Made by a program: the position numbers and the translations under genes
Notes under the pieces: model-generated
The model's input: the letters and a program-made list of their open reading frames with translations, nothing else
What the model was told of the DNA's origin: nothing
Database searches by the model: none
Part shown: one piece after another, positions 1 through 6,891 of the stretch
Numbering within the stretch: position 1 is the first letter of the stretch
Layout: every line of letters starts with the position of its first letter
Assembly (NCBI GenBank): GCA_030830285.1
Contig: JAURNF010000181.1
Span: 1-10,690 of the forward strand
Direction: 5' to 3'
DNA: 10,690 nt
Source of the DNA: Candidatus Kapaibacterium sp.
Lineage (GTDB): Bacteria; Bacteroidota; Ignavibacteria; Kapaibacteriales; Kapaibacteriaceae

Positions 1-465
1 CGAAAGCACGTCATTTGAGATTCCCGTCAGCTCATTGCCTAAGACGATGGCGATAGGGAAGTCTGAAACCGTGAGTTCGGCCGCCGTTCGTGACCCGTGT
101 CCGATCTCTGCCGCCATAATCGTGTACCCCTGGGCTCGATACGCAGCAATAGCCTCGGAGGCACGTGCAAACGCTCGAGTAGGTACAACGGTATCAGCAC
201 CGAGAGCCGTCTTTGAGATCTCTGGACGTGGTGGTGCGGGTGTAAAGCCGCACGTCACGACGCATGCGACATGGAAGGCATCGGCTGTTCGAAAGATCGA
301 CCCAACATTGTACAAGCTTCGAATATCATCGAGGATCACAACAACGGGATGTCGTGGAACGGTAGCTGCCTCGGCAGGTGTTAACCGTTGGGCAAGGAGT
401 TCTTCGTACGTAAGCTTGTTCACATTGCGAATATCGTACTTTGGTGACCTATGATTCGCCGACAT
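1..465 (-). CDS. SpoU/TrmH-family RNA 2'-O-methyltransferase (5' part, runs off left edge)
   Basis: Reading leftward from ATG 465-463 gives 155 codons without a stop up to the window edge, so the C-terminus is missing. The protein shows the SPOUT (SpoU/TrmH) signature. Residues 43-64 read VILDDIRSLYNVGSIFRTAD, which is motif 1, with Asn53 and Arg59 placed like the conserved Asn and Arg of TrmH-type enzymes. Residues 143-150 (GNELTGIS) are motif 2, with a conserved Glu. KTALGADTVVP in between is also typical. The family transfers methyl groups from S-adenosylmethionine to ribose 2'-OH in tRNA or rRNA, in the cytoplasm; the substrate cannot be told from this part. The start is not certain. ATG 465 has only a badly spaced GAGG before it and overlaps the divergent gene at 451 by 15 bp. 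GTG 423-421, just before KLTYEEL, would remove the overlap and resembles the short N-termini of relatives. Confidence 0.93.
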   Translation of the reverse strand, partial: MSANHRSPKYDIRNVNKLTYEELLAQRLTPAEAATVPRHPVVVILDDIRSLYNVGSIFRTADAFHVACVVTCGFTPAPPRPEISKTALGADTVVPTRAFARASEAIAAYRAQGYTIMAAEIGHGSRTAAELTVSDFPIAIVLGNELTGISNDVLS

Positions 466-1344
466 TTCCTCACAACTGCACTCCTAGGCCTTACGCTGGG
501 TCCGCGCGCCGTAGCCACTGCACTTCAGCAGCGGACCGCGCTGTCGATCTACGTGATTGGCGACTGGGGAACAGGTGGGTCGCTTCAACGTAAGGTTGCG
601 AGCGGAATGGCACATCGAGCGCGGAAGCTTGGGGAATCACCGGCGATCATTCTTAGTACCGGCGACAACATCTACCCCAACGGCGTAATGTCGGTGGAGG
701 ATCCACAATGGGCGTCGAAGTTTACCTCAGTGTATGGCGTTCATGATATGATCAACGTACCCTGGTGGGCGATTCTTGGCAATCACGACCATCGTGGCGA
801 CGTAGATGCCCAAGTCGCATACAGTAAGCGGAACCCCAAGTGGCACATGCCAAGTCGCACGTGGTCGACGACACTGCCTGTAACTTCTTCGACGTCGCTC
901 GGTATTACAGGCATCGACACAACGCCGCTATTGCAAAAGAAGGACGGATGGAAACAGCAGTTGCAATGGCTTGATGAAACACTTGCTGCGTCATCGGCGA
1001 CAGTGAAGATCGTAACGGGACATCACCCGATGCGGAGTTACGGTCACTATGGAGATTCGGCATTCTTGATTACACATGTGAAACCACTTCTTGATAAGCA
1101 TAAGGTTCGCCTCTATGCGTCGGGACACGATCATGATTTACAGGCGATCAAGCATCCGTCGGATGCATTCGGCTGTCTGATCTCAGGTGCAGGTGGCGGA
1201 ACGCGTCCATCGAAGCGTGGTGAACACACCAAGGCATTTCTCGAGGGTGGTGGATTCGCAGATCTGCGTGTGACAGCAACTGGAGTGATCACCGTCACGA
1301 TCTGCGATGCCGACGGCAATGATCGCGAGACCATGACTCTGTGA
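451..1344 (+). CDS. Tat-exported purple acid phosphatase, type-5 (TRAP)-like metallophosphoesterase
   Basis: A 297-aa metallophosphoesterase expected to hydrolyse phosphomonoesters outside the cytoplasm. All seven metal-ligand positions of low-molecular-weight purple acid phosphatases are visible: Asp38 (GDWG), Asp72 and Tyr75 (GDNIYPNG), Asn111 (GNHDH), His191 (GHHPMRS), and His226 and His228 (GHDHDLQ). Tyr75 is the tyrosinate that gives the Fe(III) enzymes their colour and separates them from ordinary metallophosphoesterases. The stretch after GNHDH (DAQVAYSKRNPKWHMPSR) closely follows the animal tartrate-resistant enzyme, as I remember that sequence. The N-terminus IRRHFLTT plus a hydrophobic run to about residue 24 is a twin-arginine signal, which fits export of a folded, metal-loaded enzyme and supports ATG 451. 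There is no T9SS C-terminal domain, so the product is probably periplasmic. Its stop overlaps the next start by 4 bp. Natural substrate unknown. Confidence 0.93.
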   Translation: MIRRHFLTTALLGLTLGPRAVATALQQRTALSIYVIGDWGTGGSLQRKVASGMAHRARKLGESPAIILSTGDNIYPNGVMSVEDPQWASKFTSVYGVHDMINVPWWAILGNHDHRGDVDAQVAYSKRNPKWHMPSRTWSTTLPVTSSTSLGITGIDTTPLLQKKDGWKQQLQWLDETLAASSATVKIVTGHHPMRSYGHYGDSAFLITHVKPLLDKHKVRLYASGHDHDLQAIKHPSDAFGCLISGAGGGTRPSKRGEHTKAFLEGGGFADLRVTATGVITVTICDADGNDRETMTL

Positions 1345-4300
1345 ATGCCAAACGCACGATAACGATCCTACTGGCACTTCTGCTCGTTGTAGCTACGGGT
1401 GTGGCGCAGCCGTGGCCTGATAGTAAGGGTCGTGACTTCTGGTTTACGTTCCTGCCGAATTTCCATAATGCAGAAGACGATATCGCGAACGACCCACTCT
1501 TGCAACGTCAGCATCAGCTCTATATCTACATCGGTGCTGAGCGGCCAACGTCAGGGACGATTACCTTTCGCAACACGTTAGGTCAGACACGCACGCAAAA
1601 CTTCACGATAACCGATGTACGACAGCTGTATTCAACGAGCATCTACTATCGCGACCAAGAGCTTCGCGGAATTAGCAATAATGGCGATCCCTTCAACTAC
1701 ACAACCTCCGACAACGAGAATGTAGCGCCACAGAGCATACACATCAATGCTGATGATGATGTTACAGTGTATGCATTGAACCAAGCAAACCTCACGAGCG
1801 ATGCATTCCTCGTGTTGCCGACCGATGCATTGGCCGAGGACTATGTGATTGCCAGCTACAATTCTGATGTCACAAAGACGGGTTCAACGCAGCAAGTCAG
1901 CACGAACTCAACGCCCTCGCAGTTTGCTGTTGTTGCAACTGACGACAGCACGATTGTCTACATCACGCCACGCGTGCAGACGCCGCGCAATCCGCGTCGT
2001 AAAACCGATACTGTCTATCTCGAGAAGGGTGACTCATATCTCGTGCAGGCGGATCTGCGTGTAGGTGTCGATCCCGACCTAACAGGATCTCTGGTGCGTG
2101 CTACAAAGCCCGTTGCGGTGTTTGCAGGACACCATAGAGCACTGCTTCCACTGTCGTCTCGTGGTACGCTGGCCTCGCGTGACTGTCTTGTGGAGCAAAT
2201 GAACCCAATTCGCACATGGGGGAAGAGCGCCTTCATCATTCCGTTTGTACAAGCATCGGATGAGATCGATGCAGGGAGCGACATCATGCGTGTTGTCGCA
2301 GCGTTCGACTCCACAGAGGTCATCATTGATGGTGTGCTGCGGCGCGTCATCAATGCAGGGCAGTTCTACGAAGAAGGCGTGACTAGTGCGAAAGAGGTCG
2401 AAACATCACGTCCAACAATGGTTGCTCAGTACAAAAAGAGTAGTGGCGCGGTTTCACAGTTTGACTTTACGCGCAATGGTGATCCATTTATGATGCTTGT
2501 GCCACCAGCCGAGCAGTTCATGGATGCATATCGCTTCATCAGCATCCAGTCGTACATCTATGCGAGAGGTCCTGGTGGACAGCCCATTGTTGTCGATTCG
2601 ATTTATAAGGAGCAGTGGCTGAACATCGTGATTCCGTCGACTGGGATTGCATCACTTACACTCGACGGTGCTCCAGTTAATCCCGGAGTCTTCTCGTTCC
2701 TTGCGGGTGGTCGGTACGCATGGGCGCGCATTCGGATGAACGATGGTGTGCATGCGATTCAGAGCGACACTACGTTTGGCATCTATGTCTATGGATATGG
2801 CCTGGCCAACTCGTACGGATACATTGGTAGCATGGCGTTTCGTCCGTTGGATGTCAATCCGCCAGTCGTCATCGGTGAGGTCAAGTGTCACACCTTCGAG
2901 GGAGCCGTAACAGACTCCGTGATTGCCGATACGCGCGTCGTAAGTGTAGCCACGATTCCAGGAACCGAACAAAACGTCACCGTTGCCTTGCCGCAGTTCA
3001 CACCGCCACAAGCCGTCGTTGCAGTGCGTGTCGGACTGCAAGATGTGTACCTCGATGGATCGGTGGTAATCGAAGCGGTAGACGGTGTCGAACAAGAGAC
3101 ACGCGACACCATTAACGTACCAGGCTTCACGGTGGCGGAGCAGGGGCTGCGAACATCGCGCGTAGTGCGCACGTATGAGCGCATCGTTCCCGTGGGACGT
3201 GAGCGCTGTGATTCGGTAGAGGTCGAAAATTATGGACGCTACGCTCAGACGTTTACCGCATCGTTTGCTGGTGGAACACGCATCTCCAATGTGCAGCCTA
3301 TCACGCTTGCTCCCGGCGAGCGCACGTGGATTCGCTTCTGTCACACAGGAATTTCCCAGCGTGTTGTTGTCGACACGTTGCGCATCGATGATAGCTGCAT
3401 TGCACGTCCAATCCTCGCAATGATTCTCGATGAACGACTGGACGAAAAGGGTCCGACGATTCTCGATGAGACCGAAGACTCATGCGCTTCAGATCGGACG
3501 ATCATCATCGAAGACGAAACCGGTGCCGATCTCGGCTTGATGTCTGCACGTGTGCTTGATGATGTTCTCGAGAACTGCGCCGTTGTCTTGACTGATTCAA
3601 CGATTCGTGATCGTCGTTTTCGCATGACCATTCTGGATCCATACCGCGACGCGATCGTTGGTTTCGAAGCAGTTGATTCGGCACTCAACGTAACGCGCCG
3701 CATCGATACGATCCCTGGCTTCGAACTTCAGGTGGATGGCGACACAAGCGTTGTAACAACACACGACTTCGGTATTGTGCAGATGTCGCTTCTCGAATGC
3801 GACACACTCGACTTGTCGAACACCGGTGTCCGCTCGATTTCACTCCCTAGCGTCTACATACAGGACAATGCACTCTTTAGCGCTCCACTGTCGCAGTTCG
3901 CCGTGAGCATAGCAAGCGTCAGCGGCAGTGCGAAGCTTGTAGTGTGCTTTGCGCCAGTGGTCGCCGATACATCGCTGGAGCTTACCGACACACTCGAACT
4001 CAGGCAGGGTTGTCTGGTACGAAAGATCGTCCTGACCGGTCGTGGATCAAGTCAGGTGTTCTCAGGCATCTCGCGATGCGACGTACCCGTTGGCACCCGA
4101 ACCCAGCGAAAGCTGGGTGCTATTCAGATCGTACCACAGCCAGCAGGGGAGCGAGCAACCATTGTGCTAGCCGAACCAGCACAGCACATCAGGGTGCAGC
4201 TGCTCGATATCGCTGGGACCGTCCTTCTCGACCGGTCGCTGAGCGAGAGCACCAATGCTCAGGCCGTTGATCTGGCGCTCGACGAGGTGCCGACAGGACT

Positions 4301-4361
4301 CTATGCGTGTGTCGTCACGACCGAGCATGGGGTGTCTCAGATCCTTTGTATCGTCCGCTAA
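1341..4361 (+). CDS. T9SS-targeted surface protein with IgGFc-binding-like N-terminal domain
   Basis: A 1006-aa exported protein starting at GTG 1341, whose last three bases with the next one form the preceding gene's stop (GTGA overlap). No other start preserves the signal peptide at residues 1-22 (hydrophobic core 9-19, cleavage near GVA|QP). Residues ~25-505 resemble the IgGFc-binding protein N-terminal domain: SKGRDFWFTFLPN, SIHINADDDVTVYALN, FAVVATDDSTIVYITPR, PVAVFAGH, VEQMNPIRTWGKSAFIIPF and FGIYVYGYG. Residues ~507-703 and ~704-903 look like two diverged copies of one beta-rich module (see findings); each has an ASH/choice-of-anchor-like second half. Residues ~928-1006 form a T9SS type A sorting domain: IVPQPAGERATIVL, then LLDIAGTVLLDRS, then PTGLYACVV and a terminal CIVR. 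It is therefore likely carried across the outer membrane and fixed on the surface or released. Adhesion is the obvious guess. IgG binding itself should not be assumed, because the domain is widespread in environmental bacteria. Confidence 0.88.
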   Translation: MNAKRTITILLALLLVVATGVAQPWPDSKGRDFWFTFLPNFHNAEDDIANDPLLQRQHQLYIYIGAERPTSGTITFRNTLGQTRTQNFTITDVRQLYSTSIYYRDQELRGISNNGDPFNYTTSDNENVAPQSIHINADDDVTVYALNQANLTSDAFLVLPTDALAEDYVIASYNSDVTKTGSTQQVSTNSTPSQFAVVATDDSTIVYITPRVQTPRNPRRKTDTVYLEKGDSYLVQADLRVGVDPDLTGSLVRATKPVAVFAGHHRALLPLSSRGTLASRDCLVEQMNPIRTWGKSAFIIPFVQASDEIDAGSDIMRVVAAFDSTEVIIDGVLRRVINAGQFYEEGVTSAKEVETSRPTMVAQYKKSSGAVSQFDFTRNGDPFMMLVPPAEQFMDAYRFISIQSYIYARGPGGQPIVVDSIYKEQWLNIVIPSTGIASLTLDGAPVNPGVFSFLAGGRYAWARIRMNDGVHAIQSDTTFGIYVYGYGLANSYGYIGSMAFRPLDVNPPVVIGEVKCHTFEGAVTDSVIADTRVVSVATIPGTEQNVTVALPQFTPPQAVVAVRVGLQDVYLDGSVVIEAVDGVEQETRDTINVPGFTVAEQGLRTSRVVRTYERIVPVGRERCDSVEVENYGRYAQTFTASFAGGTRISNVQPITLAPGERTWIRFCHTGISQRVVVDTLRIDDSCIARPILAMILDERLDEKGPTILDETEDSCASDRTIIIEDETGADLGLMSARVLDDVLENCAVVLTDSTIRDRRFRMTILDPYRDAIVGFEAVDSALNVTRRIDTIPGFELQVDGDTSVVTTHDFGIVQMSLLECDTLDLSNTGVRSISLPSVYIQDNALFSAPLSQFAVSIASVSGSAKLVVCFAPVVADTSLELTDTLELRQGCLVRKIVLTGRGSSQVFSGISRCDVPVGTRTQRKLGAIQIVPQPAGERATIVLAEPAQHIRVQLLDIAGTVLLDRSLSESTNAQAVDLALDEVPTGLYACVVTTEHGVSQILCIVR

Positions 4362-4407
4362 GACACTGATTGCATCGCCGTACCGTCTGCGTACCAGCAG
4401 TCCTTCG

Positions 4408-4415
4408 TACTTTTG
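4408..4415 (+). promoter_or_regulatory. Possible Bacteroidota-type -7 element before the S41 protease gene
   Basis: TACTTTTG fits the TAnnTTTG consensus of Bacteroidota sigma-A promoters exactly. It lies in the 77-bp gap between the surface-protein gene and the protease gene and would start transcription roughly 18 nt before ATG 4439. The expected TTG-type -33 element is weak or absent at the usual distance; the nearest clear TTG, at 4370, is too far. An octamer match alone is modest evidence. If real, the protease, DUF3108 and kinase genes could be transcribed apart from the two upstream genes. Confidence 0.3.
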
Positions 4416-4438
4416 TCGCCAATCTGGCTTGGAAAAAC

Positions 4439-6052
4439 ATGAAGAAACGCCCACTTCGCCTTGTAGTTATCGCCGCAGTTGCGGCTGTCGTCGGAATCGG
4501 CATCGGACTTGTCGTGCAACCGGCATTCTCCGGCGATTCCGTCATGGACCAAACGCGCAAGTTCTCTGATGTGCTCTCCATGGCAGTCAAGAATTACGTC
4601 GAGGACGTCGACACGCAGAAGCTCACTGAAGCTGCAATCAAAGGCATGCTCAATGAGCTCGATCCGCATTCGGTGTACATCACCGCGAAGGAGATGCAAA
4701 AGGTCGAAGAAGACTTCCGTGGTTCATTCGACGGTATCGGTGTTGAGTTCGACATCGTTAACGATACCGTAACGGTTGTCTCACCGATCATCGGTGGTCC
4801 GAGCGAAGCGCTTGGCATTCAGGCTGGCGATAAGATTGTCCGCATCAACGACACAACGGCCATCAAGCTCACACGCGAAATGGTGCCGAAGAAACTTCGT
4901 GGACCGAAGGGCACCGTCGTGAAGCTCCACATCAAGCGTGCTGGCGAAAAGGAACTCTTGGTGTTCGACGTCACACGCGACAAGATTCCGATCAACTCCG
5001 TCGACGCATCATTCATGATCGATGGAACTGATGTTGGCTATATCACGATCAATCGTTTCAGCTCTACAACGTACGACGAGCTCATGAACGCTGCAGAGCG
5101 TCTGCGCGGCGAGGGCATGAAGCGTCTGCTTCTCGATCTGCGGTATAACCCAGGTGGATTCCTTGATCAAGCATTCCGCATTGCTGATGAAATCGTTCCG
5201 GCTGGACAGAAGCTTGTGTACACCAAGGGGCGCCGCCCCGAGTTCGACGAAGACTTCTGGTCAACCCCTGGCGGTGCTCTCGAGAACATCCCACTCGTTG
5301 TGATGATTAACGGTGGCTCTGCATCTGCCAGTGAGATTGTCTCAGGTGCAGTGCAGGATCTCGACCGTGGACTCGTTGTTGGTGAAACATCGTTTGGTAA
5401 GGGGCTTGTCCAGCGCCAGTATCCACTCGGTGACGGTTCGGCATTCCGCTTGACCATCTCGCGCTACTACACACCGTCTGGTCGCCTCATCCAGCGTCCA
5501 TACGATGACAAGGCCAAGTACTATTCGGGCGAAGGTCGTGACGAAGGCGATGAGGTCGACAACATCAACCACACGCTCGACGACAGCACCAAGTCGCGTC
5601 CGAAGTATAAAACTGTGGGTGGCCGCACTGTCTACGGTGGCGGTGGTATCACACCAGACTACATCGTGAAGCAAGACACGATTGGCTTCCTCGCACGCAA
5701 GCTGCGCGCGAAGAACGCGTTCTGGGAAACAGCCGATCAGATCATGAAGAATCGTGGCAAGGATATTCGTGCGACGTATGGAACAGACCTTAAGAAGTTC
5801 CTGCGCGAGTTCCGTGTAAGTGATGCCGACATCGATATCATGAAGTCTATCGCTGCCACGAAGGAAGTTGAATGGAAGGCCGATGAATACAAGCAAGATG
5901 AAGAGTATCTGCGTCTTGCTGTGAAGGCATTGATTGGTCGCGCAGTGTTCAACAACAACGGCTACACTGCGGTGATGCTCACTAGCGACAAGCAAGCAAA
6001 GAAGGCAATCGAGCTCTTCCCTGAAGCAAAGAAGATTGCCAAGATCAAGTAA
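4439..6052 (+). CDS. C-terminal processing peptidase, S41 family (CtpA/Prc-like, PDZ domain)
   Basis: A 537-aa serine protease anchored in the inner membrane and facing the periplasm. It is expected to trim or degrade proteins from exposed C-termini. Residues ~6-27 are one hydrophobic segment after MKKRPLR, an uncleaved anchor or signal peptide. An N-terminal helical part (LDPHSVYI at ~75-81) leads to a PDZ domain at ~97-180 (GIGVEF, GIQAGDKIVRIND). The catalytic core has LLLDLRYNPGG, then NGGSASASEIVSGA with nucleophile Ser296, then GETSFGKGLVQ with general base Lys321. The 25-residue spacing is that of the Ser/Lys dyad of E. coli Prc. LTISRYYTPSGRLIQ follows. The ~150-residue C-terminal extension is lysine-rich and helical. 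Start: an in-frame TTG at 4370 would add 23 residues before the MKKR signal, so ATG 4439, with GGA upstream, is preferred. The next gene begins 34 bp downstream, which suggests cotranscription. Confidence 0.95.
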   Translation: MKKRPLRLVVIAAVAAVVGIGIGLVVQPAFSGDSVMDQTRKFSDVLSMAVKNYVEDVDTQKLTEAAIKGMLNELDPHSVYITAKEMQKVEEDFRGSFDGIGVEFDIVNDTVTVVSPIIGGPSEALGIQAGDKIVRINDTTAIKLTREMVPKKLRGPKGTVVKLHIKRAGEKELLVFDVTRDKIPINSVDASFMIDGTDVGYITINRFSSTTYDELMNAAERLRGEGMKRLLLDLRYNPGGFLDQAFRIADEIVPAGQKLVYTKGRRPEFDEDFWSTPGGALENIPLVVMINGGSASASEIVSGAVQDLDRGLVVGETSFGKGLVQRQYPLGDGSAFRLTISRYYTPSGRLIQRPYDDKAKYYSGEGRDEGDEVDNINHTLDDSTKSRPKYKTVGGRTVYGGGGITPDYIVKQDTIGFLARKLRAKNAFWETADQIMKNRGKDIRATYGTDLKKFLREFRVSDADIDIMKSIAATKEVEWKADEYKQDEEYLRLAVKALIGRAVFNNNGYTAVMLTSDKQAKKAIELFPEAKKIAKIK

Positions 6053-6086
6053 TTCTGCACACTACTTTACCTACACTCGAACTCGA

Positions 6087-6881
6087 ATGATGACATCTCT
6101 CGTCCGCACACTTGTTGTGATTGGTGTTGCACTGATCACTACGTTTTCTAGCTCAGCACAAGACCCGAGCTTCCTGTTTCCAGGAGAAGAACTCACGTAT
6201 CGTGTATCGTACCTCAACATTACGTTGGGTACCATTCGCACGGTAACTGAGCAAACAACTACGCTGAACGGACAGAAGGCGTACAAGGTAAAGGTCTTTA
6301 TCGACTCGCACCCAAACATCCCATTCGTTTCGCTCCATTCGGTCTACGAATCATGGATGGATGCAACAGCTACATACTCGATGCAGTTTGTCGCCAACAC
6401 CGAAGTCGAGAACAAGCAGTGGGAAGTTGATAAGTACTTGTTCGACTACTCGAACAAGAAGCTCTTGATGGAAAAGTACCGTGATAGCAAGATTGTGAAG
6501 TCGCGTTGGTTTGATATCAAGAAGCGCTATAACGACGGCAGCTCGTTGCTCTTCGCAGCGCGTTCATTGCTGCTCTCGAAGAAGAGCCTTCGCATGCCAA
6601 CGGTCATCATGGAAGACACCGTAAACACGGTTGTCAACTTTAGCGGCAAGCAAGAGTCTGTGTCGATCGACGCAGTGCAGTATCCGATTAAGTCTGTCTA
6701 CCTCAATGGCGAAGCCAACTGGACTGGTATCTACGGTCTGTCTGGTCGCTTCGAGGGATGGTTCAGCGACGACGAAGCACGCATTCCAGTCAAGGCCAAG
6801 ATGAAGGTGTACGTGGGCTCTGTGACGATCGAATTGCAGAAGTGGCGCCGTGGATCATGGCAGCCACCGAAGGCGAGCTAA
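6087..6881 (+). CDS. Exported DUF3108 family protein
   Basis: A 264-aa protein with a Sec signal peptide (MMTSLVRTLVVIGVALITTF, cleavage near SSA|QD). The mature part opens with FLFPGEELTYRVSYLNITLG, the characteristic beginning of DUF3108 proteins: a call for a proton-rich beta fold is not possible from sequence alone, but the 'GE.l.Y.v.y..i..G' pattern is clear. Further family-like stretches are VENKQWEVDKYLFDY, the middle SLLFAARSL, and VKAKMKVYVGSVTIEL near the end. No catalytic residues are evident and the function of the family is not established to my knowledge. It is predicted to be periplasmic. Two adjacent ATGs (6087 and 6090) are equally possible starts; a frame opening at TTG 6036 inside the protease gene is rejected because it would bury the signal peptide. 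It sits 34 bp after the protease gene and 10 bp before the kinase gene, so it is probably in one operon with them. Confidence 0.85.
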   Translation: MMTSLVRTLVVIGVALITTFSSSAQDPSFLFPGEELTYRVSYLNITLGTIRTVTEQTTTLNGQKAYKVKVFIDSHPNIPFVSLHSVYESWMDATATYSMQFVANTEVENKQWEVDKYLFDYSNKKLLMEKYRDSKIVKSRWFDIKKRYNDGSSLLFAARSLLLSKKSLRMPTVIMEDTVNTVVNFSGKQESVSIDAVQYPIKSVYLNGEANWTGIYGLSGRFEGWFSDDEARIPVKAKMKVYVGSVTIELQKWRRGSWQPPKAS

Positions 6882-6891
6882 CGTAGTTCGT

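Noticed and set aside
416..443. Promoter-like TTG (416-418), 18-bp gap, TACTTTG (437-443) before the phosphatase gene
   Set aside because: The -7 element is one base short of TAnnTTTG and would start transcription at about the ATG itself, which would require a leaderless message; too weak to list as a feature.
35..454. Open frame of 139 codons on the plus strand at the left edge
   Set aside because: It lies antisense to the SpoU/TrmH methyltransferase frame, which has clear family motifs; the plus-strand translation has none and is low-complexity Ala/Arg/Ser.
2652..3344. 230-codon open frame on the minus strand
   Set aside because: Antisense to the coherent 1006-aa surface protein; its translation shows no domain, signal or family pattern.
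4370..4438. TTG 4370 as the start of the protease gene
   Set aside because: It would put 23 unrelated residues ahead of a normal MKKRPLR signal/anchor segment; ATG 4439 is the natural start.
5342..5995. 217-codon open frame on the minus strand
   Set aside because: Antisense to the S41 protease including its Ser/Lys dyad region; no recognisable content of its own.
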